DNA of 64,000 nucleotides from Lachnoclostridium sp. Marseille-P6806 (lineage in GTDB: Bacteria > Bacillota > Clostridia > Lachnospirales > Lachnospiraceae). The position numbers and the translations under genes are program-made. This document shows positions 43,678-53,392 of this stretch, piece after piece (the stretch's first letter is position 1; every line of letters begins with the position of its first letter). The notes under the pieces were generated by a model. That model was not told the DNA's origin and ran no database searches. It saw nothing but the letters and a program-made list of their open reading frames with translations. The DNA is taken from the NCBI RefSeq assembly GCF_900625025.1, contig NZ_LR130574.1:434001-498000 (forward strand). The letters run 5' to 3'.

Positions 43678-46600
43678 CTATTGATATCCCGTACCCCCGA
43701 AGATACCCGGAGATATCCTCATAGAGGGTGCTGTGACCGCAGCCGCATGAATCCGCACGGTCTTCACCTCAAACGGACGGAAGTCAAGTGAAAACGCGCC
43801 CTGTTCAGAGGGCAGGGCCGCCGTCTTCTCCTCCAGCATATTGCAGAGATACATGTCTCCGCTCCATGCGCTGCGTATCCGGACGGAGACCGAACGGTTC
43901 ATCGACTCGTAGAAACGAAGAATGCGGTCGCCGCTTCCGTCCTCCGCCGTCTTCACCGTCTCCAGAATCACCGCGGGATCATCGATCCGGAGCCAGCTCC
44001 CGTTCCCGCGCCGGCCTGCGCGCGTAAGAAGCGGCACATTGAGCTCATACCCCTGACGCACCACATCGCTCTCACCAAAGCTCCCCTCCCACGCGGTAAA
44101 GGCATAGACAAAGCGGTGCTCTCCGTTATCCGCCCGCAGCTCCGGGGACGCCCCCGCGCGAAGCAGGGTCAGCTCCAGCGCGTTTCGGTTCATGCTGATT
44201 CCGTATTTCCCGTCATTGAGAACCGCCGCACCGTGAGAATCCTCTGCGAGCGCGGAATATCGGTGATTGCATACCTCGAAGCGCTCCCTGTCATAGCTCC
44301 GGGAGCGATGGGCAGGCCGCCGGATATATCCGAACTGAATTTCATTGATCCCCTCTGAGGCATGCACCGCGACCGGGAAAGAAACTTTCAGCAGCCGGTG
44401 CAGCTCTTTCCATTCGATCGTTGTATGAAACTCCAGACGGCGGCTCTCCGCGGCAAGCACAATCCGCTGTTCATACGAGGAATTGCCGATGCGGCCGCGA
44501 ACCAGAAGCTCCGCCGCAAGCCCCTCGCCCACCGGCTCCGCGGAAACGCTCTCCGCTCCCGGAAGCTCCTGCTCCCGGTAATTCGAATCAATATCCCATG
44601 CGTCAAAGCGCCGCGGCACATCCTTATACAGGCGGAAGCGGTTCATCGGAGCCTGCACAAATTCCCTGCCGCTCTCTTTCCATACAAAGCTGATCAGCTC
44701 ACCCCGCCTGTCTACGGAAGCTCTCACAAAGCGATTTTCCAGCACAAACGCACCGTCCGCAAGCCGCACGACAGCCGCGATCCCGGGCTCCGGCCGCTCT
44801 GCCTCGCGGTCCCGCTCCGCCGCCCGGTTCGACGGAATGAGGCTGGCAGAGCCGACGGACGGCACAGAAACCAGCGCCATCAGCCGGCCTCCGATGTTCT
44901 GCACCGGAATCCTCTGCAACAGGATATTCTGCGTCGGAATATTCTGCACCGGAACGTTCTCTGCTGCCTCGCCCGCCGCCGCGCCGCTTTCCTCTATCAC
45001 CGCCGCGCCCTGCGCAAAGCGTTCGGGCAGCTCCACAAGTCCCGTCCGGTCAAAGCTGAGAGAATTAAACACCGTCACGGCATCCCCGTCCCGGCAGAGC
45101 AGCGCATCCATGCAGTCCTTCGTCCGCTGCGACGCCTCCGCGATCAGCGCGCGGACTCTCCTGTCCGCCTCCCTGTGGATGCGGGCGATCCCCGAGCCCG
45201 GGAGAATGTCGTGGAACTGATGAAGCAGCAGTTCTTTCCACAGCCTCTCCGCCGCGTCCTTGTCCACCTTGTCCGCCGCGCACATCCAGAGCTCCAGCTC
45301 CCGAAGCGCGGCCTCCGCTCTTCGGTTGTTGTACTTGATTTTTGCCTGACTGGTGTATGTCCCCCGGTGAGCGGTGAAATACAGCTCGCCGACATAGGTA
45401 TTCACCGGACCTCCCGCTTCCTCCATATCATGGAAAAATTCCATCGGCCCGGCCATTTTTACAGCCGGCATTCCCTCCAGATTTTTCTCCCGTCTGCCGT
45501 ATTCCAGATAATCTCTGGACGGGCCGCCTCCCCCGTCTCCATAGCCGAAGGGCAGAAGAAACGCGTCGAGATCTCTCGTCTGGCTGCGGGTTCTCCAGAT
45601 CTGCTGCAGTTCGGAGGGATCCGTCCGATATGTATAGTTGGTCGGAAGAAAGGCTGTGACCGACGAGCCGTCCATGCCCTCCCAGCGGAAATAATGATAC
45701 GGGAACTGCTCTCCGTCGTTATAGGACCAGAATATTTTCTGCGTGACAAGATAATCCACGCCGCAGCCCTTAAGAAGCTGCGGAAGCGCCGCCGTATAGC
45801 CGAAAGTGTCCGGAAGCCAGAGAAGCCGGCTTTCCACGCCGAATTCCTTTTTATAATATGCCTTTCCGTAAAGAAGCTGGCGGATCAGCGCCTCTCCGCC
45901 CGCCATGTTTGTGTCCGGCTCCACCCACATGGCGCCGTCCGCAATCCATCTTCCCTTTTTTACCGCCTCCTGTATGCTCCGGAACAGCTCCGGCGCATAC
46001 TCCCGGCACATTTCATAAGCGGCCGGCTGGCTCTGGATGAAGCGGTATTCCGGATATTCCTCGAGAAGCCTGAGCTGCGCCGCAAAGGTGCGCGCCGTCT
46101 TGCGGAACGTCTCCTCCATAGGCCAGAGCCACGCCAGATCCAGATGGGCGTTTCCCACCGCATAAAACTTCGGCACGGTCGCGCCGTTCTCCGCCGCCAG
46201 TACCGGTGCAAGCACCGCCCGCCCCGCAAGATATGAGGCGATGCGGCTCTCTCTGTCCTGCTCAAAATCCACGGCCAGCGTAAACCGCTCGAGCGCCTCC
46301 GCGACTTTTGCCGCCCGGAGCGAGGAGGGCTCCAGCGTGTCCAGCAGCTGACACAGCGTATCGGCATCCATAAAAAGCTGATAGCAGGTCTCATTCCATA
46401 TTCCGTAGCTGCAGCGCCCGAGTGTTCTGCGCTTTCCCTCCTCCGGATGCGCCTCATACGCTCCCGGCAGCACCGGCCCCGTGGCACAGCCGCCGGTCGG
46501 GGCCTCCGGATAATCATGGCCCGCATACGTCTCCATCTGAATCGTATATGTCTCGTCTCCCGCCGCACAGGCCGTCAGAAAATTATCCTCCAGAAAATGA

Positions 46601-46944
46601 TGCGGCCGGTCGACCCAGTCCGCCCGGTAGGTCCCGAACGCCTGTCCGTTCACAAACAGCGTGCTCTCCCCGCCGGGATGCAGGTCCATGACGATTCTCT
46701 CGCCGCGGGCCCGTTCCGGCAGCACGATCCGGCTCCTGAACCAGCAGTACTCCCACTCCGTTCCCCACTGCCAGCCCGGCCGCACCGCCTCGTAGGAGAG
46801 CTCCCCCGCCCTCTCCGGAGAGAGCCGCTCCATGGTCCGGGCCGCCTCCCATGAAAGCTCGCCGAGCGGCTCATAGAAATCATCCTGCAGCGTGCGCATC
46901 CAATGCTTCAACCGGTCACGCCATTCGGCGCTCATTACGTTCAT
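43678..46944 (-). CDS. GH38 alpha-mannosidase with altered C-terminus
   Basis: A 1088-residue cytoplasmic alpha-mannosidase. NAHLDLAWLWPMEETFRKTA (about residue 265) carries the zinc-binding HxD, and WLPDTFGYTAALPQ (about 375) the nucleophile Asp. Between the barrel and the C-terminal beta domains is an insert with four pentapeptides of type xPxQN (VPVQN, IPTQN, ILLQR, IPVQN) encoded by 15 bp repeats at 44896-44955. The last 16 or so codons come from a 51 bp copy of the MATE gene read in another frame, so the original stop has been lost or displaced. GGGAGGCAGAG precedes the ATG. It ends the long minus-strand run that includes the rhamnosidase-like gene. Confidence 0.92.
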   Translation of the reverse strand: MNVMSAEWRDRLKHWMRTLQDDFYEPLGELSWEAARTMERLSPERAGELSYEAVRPGWQWGTEWEYCWFRSRIVLPERARGERIVMDLHPGGESTLFVNGQAFGTYRADWVDRPHHFLEDNFLTACAAGDETYTIQMETYAGHDYPEAPTGGCATGPVLPGAYEAHPEEGKRRTLGRCSYGIWNETCYQLFMDADTLCQLLDTLEPSSLRAAKVAEALERFTLAVDFEQDRESRIASYLAGRAVLAPVLAAENGATVPKFYAVGNAHLDLAWLWPMEETFRKTARTFAAQLRLLEEYPEYRFIQSQPAAYEMCREYAPELFRSIQEAVKKGRWIADGAMWVEPDTNMAGGEALIRQLLYGKAYYKKEFGVESRLLWLPDTFGYTAALPQLLKGCGVDYLVTQKIFWSYNDGEQFPYHYFRWEGMDGSSVTAFLPTNYTYRTDPSELQQIWRTRSQTRDLDAFLLPFGYGDGGGGPSRDYLEYGRREKNLEGMPAVKMAGPMEFFHDMEEAGGPVNTYVGELYFTAHRGTYTSQAKIKYNNRRAEAALRELELWMCAADKVDKDAAERLWKELLLHQFHDILPGSGIARIHREADRRVRALIAEASQRTKDCMDALLCRDGDAVTVFNSLSFDRTGLVELPERFAQGAAVIEESGAAAGEAAENVPVQNIPTQNILLQRIPVQNIGGRLMALVSVPSVGSASLIPSNRAAERDREAERPEPGIAAVVRLADGAFVLENRFVRASVDRRGELISFVWKESGREFVQAPMNRFRLYKDVPRRFDAWDIDSNYREQELPGAESVSAEPVGEGLAAELLVRGRIGNSSYEQRIVLAAESRRLEFHTTIEWKELHRLLKVSFPVAVHASEGINEIQFGYIRRPAHRSRSYDRERFEVCNHRYSALAEDSHGAAVLNDGKYGISMNRNALELTLLRAGASPELRADNGEHRFVYAFTAWEGSFGESDVVRQGYELNVPLLTRAGRRGNGSWLRIDDPAVILETVKTAEDGSGDRILRFYESMNRSVSVRIRSAWSGDMYLCNMLEEKTAALPSEQGAFSLDFRPFEVKTVRIHAAAVTAPSMRISPGIFGGTGYQ
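43683..43733 (-). repeat. 51 bp copy of the MATE gene fused into the GH38 end
   Basis: This segment is identical to 56836-56886 at 50 of 51 bases, in the same orientation. In the MATE gene it encodes LYEDISGYLRGYGIS. Here it is read one frame off, giving PSMRISPGIFGGTGY. The single difference is at 43721 (A for G). Confidence 0.97.
44896..44955. repeat. 15 bp tandem repeat inside the GH38 gene, four units
   Basis: Units start at 44896, 44911, 44926 and 44941, with plus-strand consensus close to ATTCTGCACCGGAAT. They keep the frame and encode the four xPxQN-like pentapeptides. Confidence 0.92.
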
Positions 46945-46992
46945 CTCTGCCTCCCGCCTGCGGCTCCCATCCGCGCTGCTTTCACCGGCAGC

Positions 46993-49968
46993 TCAGCCGT
47001 CCCCGCGCATTGTCTGAACCGTCAGCTCAAAATCCTCCGGAATGTCCGCTTTCCCGCAGATCTGTATTTCCTCCGGAATTCTCAGAAGAAGCTTTTTGAT
47101 ATCCTTATTCCAGTCGACATAAATGCTTCCGAACGGCGTCGGGATTCCCCCTCTGCACCAGCGCAGCTCCGTATCCGGAAGTCGGAACGATATGCTTTTC
47201 CACCCGCTCTCTTCCCGGCGGACCCCAAGCAGATATTTCTGCATCAGCATCGCGGGAACTGTGGACCACGCATGACAATAGCTCCGCGTCCGGCTGTTTT
47301 CATAGAAGCCGGGGAAAACCTCCCAGCACGTGGTCGACTCGTATCGTATCATCTCACCCCAACGTTTTTCGATATCCTCGAACATCTCCCTCTGCCTGCC
47401 GAGCCTTGCCCACGCCTCGTACAGATAATACAGCATAAACGGCGATCCCACATCCAGAAAGTCGTCCGGACGGTGCAGGACGTATTCCGATACCCTTTGC
47501 TTCCGGTACGGCTCATCATCCAGTATCCCATAGAGAAGAAGAAGCGTATGCGTCTGTATGCTGTATGTTTCCGCCAGATCCCTCTTCGGGCTCCAGCCAT
47601 CTCGAAAAGCCTCTCTCTCACTATCCCAGAGCCTGTCCAGAAGATATTTCCTTAATATTTCCGAAGTGTCAAGAAACTCCCGCCGGTCTGCCGCATAGCT
47701 TTTTCCGGCCTCTTCCCCCGGCGCTTTGTTCTCCATCCGCGAGGCAAATTCCGCGGCCTTGCGGTAGCACCACGACAAAATCCCCTGATAGGCTGTGCTC
47801 ACACAGTCATTGGAAACATCCAGCTTCGCCCAGTCGATCAGATTCCACGAGCGGACGAGGAACCCGCCCTCCGGCGTAATGAGCTTTCTGTAATACCGAA
47901 GTCTCTCTCTCAGCTCCCCATAGATCGCATCCAGAATGCCGCTGTCCCCGCTCACTTCGATATACTGCGCGAGCATCACCATCCAGTTCATCGTCCACAT
48001 CGGGATCGGTGTGATCCAGTCCGTCGGCGTCAGCGCATTGCCCAGCGGCGTCATATCCGCAGCCGTCGCGCCGAATAAGAGATTGTGCCTGATAAATCCA
48101 TAATCCCCGGACAGAAACGCATCCACGGCCGCGCTCACCTGCGAGTCTCCCAGCCAATACGCCTGCTCATAGGTCGGAGAATCGGCATACGTATCCGCCT
48201 TGCTGTCCTCCATCGTCTGTCTGCACATCTGCCATATCCGGTTCAGCCGGTCACGATTGCACGCAAAGCTCCCGCTCCCCGCAGAAGCGTATGTCTCATG
48301 CTGCAGCGCAAGCGTCCTGAGCTCCACGCTCCGCCCGCCGCAGCTCCGTACACTGATCATGGCATACCGCAGCCCCATTTTTGCCATGACGGTGTAGCTC
48401 TGCCAACCCTCGCGGCAGATATAGCGGACGCCGTTGTTTATTCCGATCGTATGATCGATTTCCCCCCGGTACATATTTTCAAATCCGTAAATATCCAGAA
48501 TCGTCCCTGCCGGCGCTTTCACGGATATGGTCAGATACCCCACATAAATATCGCCGAAGTCAGCGATCAGTCTTCGATAGTCCCCCGCTGCCGGCGGATC
48601 GATCACCGTAGTCTCATCATTGCTCCACAGAATCCCGAGATGCCTGTCACGGATCGCATAATCGGCCCGCGGGACCGCCAGACGGGCCAAAGAGAGCAGA
48701 TAGGCATCCTCCATAACATCCTCCGGCGCCGTCCATTTCACCTCATACCCGAGCCGGCCGGCCGTTTCCGCCAATGCCTCTGCCGACGAGCAGGCAAAAA
48801 GCTGCTTCTCTTCCTCTCCGATCATGCTGATATCCGGATGAATGGTATGAAACCCGTCCTGCAGCGCTGTGATTTCCATGACCGGTCCCACGACAAAAAA
48901 GTTGCCCCGATCACCAGCTCCGCACTTCTTCATGCAGATATCCTGCGGAAAGCGGAGCTCGATATGGCTGTACAGATCATCATATTTCCCGTGCAGGAAC
49001 ATAAGAAAGAAATTGTCGCCTTTTTCGAGCCTCACCTCCACGTCTCTGGCCGCGTCCGTAATCTCATATACCGTCTCTCCGAGCCGGAACGAGCCGATGA
49101 GCCCGTTCCATGTCCGATTCGGGAAGCTGATTCTCCCTTTCTGCTCAGACCCGCTTACAATAATGCCGCCCAGAAACGCATTGAAGTTCGTTTCATCCGC
49201 ATCCCGCCTGTCGCCGAAAAAGGCTCTCCGCGTATTCACCGTGAAGACCTGACCGCCCTTTTCCACATCCTCCAGCCGGACAATCTGCTTCGGGTAAACC
49301 ATCTGCGTATGACAGCTCCGCACCGGAAGCGGCGTCAGCTCCCTTTCTTTCGGCTCCGCAGGCTCTCCGGTCTCTGCCGCGCCGCATGTCAGAACCCTCG
49401 GTAGCACCCGCTCAGAGTATACATATGACCTCGCGGGCCCCACAGAGGGCCAGCTCTCCGTAATCCCGGCATCCTCTCGCCAGCGCTGCGAAAACTTTCT
49501 TCCGTCAAAATATTCCGCAAACCCGAGATTCACATTTCGTTTCGGCGCATATGTGATAAAGCCCGGATTTCTCAGCGCCCGGGTTTCCGTTCCCGAAGCT
49601 GCGATGACGGTATCGCCGCACAGAATCTCAAAAAGCAGTCCCCCCTCATCCGCCTGCGACTGATAGGTCGACCAGCCGTAGTTCCACACCTCGACCGCGA
49701 GATAATTCTCCGAAGACAGCAGCAGCGGCGTGATGTCATAGCTGTCGCAGAAGCATCTGCCCCTGACGTTTCTCCCCGGCCCCCGTCCGACAGGCTTTCC
49801 GTTCAGAAGCACCTCATATTTCGTGACCGCCGTAATCCGCAGCAAAACCGGTTGTCCGGCCGTGAGATCACACCCGTCAATCCGAAAGCGCTGCGCAAAG
49901 CAGGCCCTCTCATTCTCCGTCGTGAGTCCGTCCGCAAGCCATATCCATTTTCCATGTGTTATCATCAC
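46993..49968 (-). CDS. GH78-like alpha-L-rhamnosidase
   Basis: A 991-residue enzyme related to bacterial alpha-L-rhamnosidases. N-terminal beta domains carry the family pattern YEVLLNGKPVGRGPGRN and a jelly-roll (about residues 10-330). The barrel region includes YADSPTYEQAYWLGDSQVSA in place of the classical DCPQRDERLGW box; both have an Asp-x-Pro...Glu arrangement, so the acid is probably conserved. MLIRYESTTCWEVFPG-like sequence near the C-terminus fits the second catalytic region. There is no signal peptide. The start is GTG at 49968 or the ATG one codon later, 3 bases beyond the permease stop codon. It may be specific for a rhamnosyl linkage different from that of the GH78 at 15975. Confidence 0.82.
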   Translation of the reverse strand: MMITHGKWIWLADGLTTENERACFAQRFRIDGCDLTAGQPVLLRITAVTKYEVLLNGKPVGRGPGRNVRGRCFCDSYDITPLLLSSENYLAVEVWNYGWSTYQSQADEGGLLFEILCGDTVIAASGTETRALRNPGFITYAPKRNVNLGFAEYFDGRKFSQRWREDAGITESWPSVGPARSYVYSERVLPRVLTCGAAETGEPAEPKERELTPLPVRSCHTQMVYPKQIVRLEDVEKGGQVFTVNTRRAFFGDRRDADETNFNAFLGGIIVSGSEQKGRISFPNRTWNGLIGSFRLGETVYEITDAARDVEVRLEKGDNFFLMFLHGKYDDLYSHIELRFPQDICMKKCGAGDRGNFFVVGPVMEITALQDGFHTIHPDISMIGEEEKQLFACSSAEALAETAGRLGYEVKWTAPEDVMEDAYLLSLARLAVPRADYAIRDRHLGILWSNDETTVIDPPAAGDYRRLIADFGDIYVGYLTISVKAPAGTILDIYGFENMYRGEIDHTIGINNGVRYICREGWQSYTVMAKMGLRYAMISVRSCGGRSVELRTLALQHETYASAGSGSFACNRDRLNRIWQMCRQTMEDSKADTYADSPTYEQAYWLGDSQVSAAVDAFLSGDYGFIRHNLLFGATAADMTPLGNALTPTDWITPIPMWTMNWMVMLAQYIEVSGDSGILDAIYGELRERLRYYRKLITPEGGFLVRSWNLIDWAKLDVSNDCVSTAYQGILSWCYRKAAEFASRMENKAPGEEAGKSYAADRREFLDTSEILRKYLLDRLWDSEREAFRDGWSPKRDLAETYSIQTHTLLLLYGILDDEPYRKQRVSEYVLHRPDDFLDVGSPFMLYYLYEAWARLGRQREMFEDIEKRWGEMIRYESTTCWEVFPGFYENSRTRSYCHAWSTVPAMLMQKYLLGVRREESGWKSISFRLPDTELRWCRGGIPTPFGSIYVDWNKDIKKLLLRIPEEIQICGKADIPEDFELTVQTMRGDG

Positions 49969-49973
49969 ATTTT

Positions 49974-50840
49974 TTACTCTTTAACCGAGCCCCCCGTAAG
50001 TCCGGATACAATCTGCTCCGAAAACAGAAAATAAATGATAAGAATCGGGATGAGCGCCACCGTGACGGCCGAAAAAATCTTATCCCAGTTCTTAAGAAAG
50101 TTGCAGGTATATTCATAGATCGCAAGCGTCAGCGTGTAAGCGCTTTTCTTCTGGATGAATACCATAGGCAGGAAAAAATCATTCCAGACCATAATGAACT
50201 GAAGAAGCCCGACCGTGAAAAATACGGATTTGGAAACCGGCACGATAATGCCGGCAAAGATGGTCAGATCACCGGCCCCGTCAATTCGTGCGGATTCTAT
50301 CACCGCAACGGGAAATTCTTCAAAAAATCTTGTAAAAATCGTAAATGCAAACGAAAAATTTGCCGCGTAAATAATCATGAGACCATAAATATTTGCCAGA
50401 CCCGCCTTGGAGAGCATCAGATACAGCGGCAGTATCGTAAGCTGTACCGGGACCATCAGGCCGACAAGAAAATAGCCCTGCAGAAAGCCTTTTCCTCTGA
50501 AATCGTACTGTGCGACGCCATAGGCGAGGAGCGACGATACGGCAATCATCAGAATGAGCGCCACGCCCACAAGGCAGACGCTGTTCAGGATATAGCGCCA
50601 GAATTTCTCCTCCACAAAGACCGTGACATAATTCTCCAGCGTCGGCTTCTGTGGCCACCCCGTTATGTTCCGGATGAGCTCCGTCTTCGTTTTGAATGAA
50701 TTGGTCACCGTGACCGCGATCAGAAAAATCGTAATAAAGGAGTACAGCACCATCACCAGAGAGATCATATCCTTACAGATCCTCGTCCCTCTCCCTGTTC
50801 TGTAATCCGAAATCGTCTTGTCTTTCCATTTCTGCTTCAC
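49974..50840 (-). CDS. CUT1 sugar ABC permease, MalG type
   Basis: A 288-residue permease with six helices. The EAA loop is ESARIDGAGDLTIFAGIIVP. The C-terminus is EQIVSGLTGGSVKE. It starts with GTG after AGGGGGAAGCGGCA. It lies between the MalF-type partner and the rhamnosidase-like gene. Confidence 0.92.
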   Translation of the reverse strand: MKQKWKDKTISDYRTGRGTRICKDMISLVMVLYSFITIFLIAVTVTNSFKTKTELIRNITGWPQKPTLENYVTVFVEEKFWRYILNSVCLVGVALILMIAVSSLLAYGVAQYDFRGKGFLQGYFLVGLMVPVQLTILPLYLMLSKAGLANIYGLMIIYAANFSFAFTIFTRFFEEFPVAVIESARIDGAGDLTIFAGIIVPVSKSVFFTVGLLQFIMVWNDFFLPMVFIQKKSAYTLTLAIYEYTCNFLKNWDKIFSAVTVALIPILIIYFLFSEQIVSGLTGGSVKE

Positions 50841-50852
50841 TGCCGCTTCCCC

Positions 50853-51770
50853 CTACTTTCTGATCCACTTGATAATCCGGAACGTCACAAGATACGCGAT
50901 GAGAATAATTCCCAGCAGCACGACGCTGATCGACGAGCCGAAGCCGATATCCGTCGTCCCATAGTACGTCCCTCCGAACGCGTAGCGGTAAAAAACCATG
51001 GCGATAAAATCCATGGTGTTGTCAATTCCGCCGGAAGATCCGAATACAACATAGGGAAGTCCGAACATGGTCAGCGCATAGATGACGCTGAGCGGAAGAT
51101 TCGACGATAGGGAAGCCCTCATATTCGGCAGAATCACGGAGAAGAAGCGCCTCACATCGCCGCAGCCGTCCAGAACGGAGGCCTCTATGATGTCTATGGA
51201 AACAGCCTGCATATCCGCATAAAAAATCATCATGCCGGAGCCGATGCACTGCCAGACGATCATCGCCACAAATACCTTAAACATCCATTTCGGATCACCG
51301 ATCCAGGCCACCGTATAGGAGCTGCCCAGCGTATTTCTGATCAGGCTGTTCAGCATTCCTATGTTTCCGTCAAAAACAAGAATGGAGAAGAAGCCCACGA
51401 TCGCCGTGCTCAGTACATACGGCAGAAAGAGCATGACCCGGATATATTTGCTGAATTTTATCCGAAGATACAGGATATACGCAAAAAAAAGCTGAAGCGG
51501 CGTAATGAAGAACAGAACCGCGAGAAGATACTTAAATGTCACCTTTAAGGAATTCATCAGAATCGGCGACATCCGTTCCCCGAACAGCAGATAGGCAAAG
51601 TTATCAAGCCCGACAAAGGTCATCGGACCTATACCGCTCCACTGAAAGAACGAAAAACAGACTGAGCAGATAATCGGTACGATCACAAAAACCGTATAGA
51701 GAATGGTTCCCGGAAGAATAAAATACAGGTACGTCCGGCGTTTCTTATTTCTGTTTGTCGACTGTTCCAT
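50853..51770 (-). CDS. CUT1 sugar ABC permease, MalF type
   Basis: A 305-residue permease with EAA loop EASVLDGCGDVRRFFSVILP. I use the ATG at 51768-51770 (MEQSTNRNKKRRTY), preceded by GGGGACAACG. The longer frame reads through the terminator hairpin behind the binding-protein gene. Confidence 0.92.
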   Translation of the reverse strand: MEQSTNRNKKRRTYLYFILPGTILYTVFVIVPIICSVCFSFFQWSGIGPMTFVGLDNFAYLLFGERMSPILMNSLKVTFKYLLAVLFFITPLQLFFAYILYLRIKFSKYIRVMLFLPYVLSTAIVGFFSILVFDGNIGMLNSLIRNTLGSSYTVAWIGDPKWMFKVFVAMIVWQCIGSGMMIFYADMQAVSIDIIEASVLDGCGDVRRFFSVILPNMRASLSSNLPLSVIYALTMFGLPYVVFGSSGGIDNTMDFIAMVFYRYAFGGTYYGTTDIGFGSSISVVLLGIILIAYLVTFRIIKWIRK

Positions 51771-51795
51771 CGTTGTCCCCAATTGTATAAAAATA

Positions 51796-51825
51796 GAGGG
51801 CTGTCTGACACAGCGGACAGCCCTC
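51796..51825 (-). terminator. Intra-operon terminator after the binding-protein gene
   Basis: GAGGGCTGTC and GACAGCCCTC form a perfect 10 bp stem with a 10-base loop, followed by ATTTTTA on the minus strand. It separates binding-protein and permease expression. Confidence 0.86.
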
Positions 51826-51842
51826 CCGATAACGCTCACCGT

Positions 51843-53201
51843 TTACTGAAGATACTCCTCCCTGCTGAGGCACAGCGCCTGAAGCTCATCCACAAAATCC
51901 TGAACGCTCATGGCTCCGGTAAGAATTTTCAGCTGATCCTCCTCCCATACGTTGCAGGGAGAATCGCCGGTTCCCGCCTGATGGCCGAGAATATCATAGT
52001 AGCTCGTCGCCATCGTCGTAAAGCTCCCGGACACCTCGCGGACGACCGGATCCTCCGCGACGATTTTCGTCGTGCAGGGAATGCCGCCGCTCGCGTTGAG
52101 CCACCTTGTCTGCCCGTCCACCGACACAAAGTAATTGACAAACGCAAGCGCTGCGTCCTTGTTCTGCGTCTTCGCGCTGACTGCCATGCCGGCGCTGTTC
52201 GTCGCGACAAACGGATATTCTCCGTCCTCGGTGGGAAGCTGGAACGCGCCGAAATTAAGCTCCGGATTGAGCTCCTCAAAGGTCGAGATATTCCATGTGC
52301 CGTTGATCACCATGGCCGCCTGCCCGGTGGCAAACGCGATGGTTGCGCCGTCGCCGGTGGCTCCCGTCCAGTTCGGACCGAAATATCCCTCCTCGCCCCA
52401 TTTAAGAAGCGTATTGTAGGAATCCACCACGCGCTCGTCGTTCACATTGACGTAGCCCTCCGTCTCCCATTCCCGGATATAATCGAGATGCTGCGCCGCG
52501 AGAATCGGCTCCCAGATAAAGAGGATATTCCACGGATCCGAGGCCGCAAGGCTGATCGGCTGAACGCCCGCCTCTTTCATGCTCCGGAGAAGCTCCTCAA
52601 ATTCGGAAAAGGTTTTTGGAATCTTCCAGCCGTTTTCCTCAAAGATATCCTTATTGTAAAAGACGGCTCGCCCTCCCGTCTCCGCCGTGGGCGTCTGATA
52701 AACGGAGCCGTCCTCCAAGGTGACGATATTCATTGCCGTCGTATCGTCAAACGTACTCCAGTCAACAAGATCCGTGAGCTCCATGAGCAGCCCCTGCTCC
52801 ACATAGGACTCATAATTGGTGGTCGCCTTTCCGTTCGTCCAGAAAACGTCCGGGCACTCATTCGCCTGCATCGCGGTCTGGAGAAGATTGTAATACTGAT
52901 CGCTGGTCTTGACAGAATACTCGACCTCCACGTCCGGATATGCTTCATGGAAGCCCTCGATCACAGCCTTGAGCGGCTCCTCAAACTGCGCTGTATGCTC
53001 CCACACCACAAGCTTTCCGCCGACCTCGCCGCCGGTCTCTGCCGTCTCTGTCGTTTCTTCTGCCCCGGCCGATTCTGCGCTCTCGGAATCCGACGCGGCC
53101 GTCCCGGCCGGCTCTGCTGTTCCTGTCCCTGACGAACCGCAGGCGGCCAGTGAAAGCGCCATGGACGACGCGGCAAGCAGCATAAGCAGTTTTCTGTTCA
53201 T
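51843..53201 (-). CDS. Sugar ABC transporter substrate-binding lipoprotein
   Basis: A 452-residue binding protein (MalE/UgpB-like family 1). Signal peptide MNRKLLMLLAASSMALSLAA ends in lipobox LAACGSS, followed by an Ala/Ser/Glu-rich linker. It follows the response regulator gene by 168 bases and has its own AT-rich leader with a hairpin near the ribosome-binding site. The gene context suggests a rhamnose- and mannose-containing ligand. Confidence 0.92.
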   Translation of the reverse strand: MNRKLLMLLAASSMALSLAACGSSGTGTAEPAGTAASDSESAESAGAEETTETAETGGEVGGKLVVWEHTAQFEEPLKAVIEGFHEAYPDVEVEYSVKTSDQYYNLLQTAMQANECPDVFWTNGKATTNYESYVEQGLLMELTDLVDWSTFDDTTAMNIVTLEDGSVYQTPTAETGGRAVFYNKDIFEENGWKIPKTFSEFEELLRSMKEAGVQPISLAASDPWNILFIWEPILAAQHLDYIREWETEGYVNVNDERVVDSYNTLLKWGEEGYFGPNWTGATGDGATIAFATGQAAMVINGTWNISTFEELNPELNFGAFQLPTEDGEYPFVATNSAGMAVSAKTQNKDAALAFVNYFVSVDGQTRWLNASGGIPCTTKIVAEDPVVREVSGSFTTMATSYYDILGHQAGTGDSPCNVWEEDQLKILTGAMSVQDFVDELQALCLSREEYLQ

Positions 53202-53224
53202 CTACGTCACCTCCCTGATGTACG

Positions 53225-53246
53225 GCTTCGGCCCCACCGCCGAAGC
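53225..53246 (-). promoter_or_regulatory. 5'-leader hairpin of the binding-protein gene
   Basis: GCTTCGGC and GCCGAAGC form a perfect 8 bp stem around 6 bases. It sits upstream of the Shine-Dalgarno GGGAGG, leaving that site free. No T run follows, so a role in mRNA stability is more likely than termination. Confidence 0.55.
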
Positions 53247-53362
53247 TCTCTTTGTTTATTATGTATAAATATTAGCATCATGGGCCGGATTATTTTATGC
53301 ACTTATTTCTTGATTTGCTTCAAAAATTGTATTTTAATTGTGCTTTATGTATCCTTTTTAAG

Positions 53363-53392
53363 CACTTTTTTACGTTTCATTCACTTTTTTAT
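53363..53392 (-). promoter_or_regulatory. Direct repeats, possible response-regulator sites
   Basis: Two copies of TAAAAAAGTG on the minus strand start 19 bases apart, about two helical turns, and overlap the end of the response regulator gene upstream of the binding-protein gene. AraC-type regulators such as YesN bind paired direct repeats, so these are candidate sites. Confidence 0.4.
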
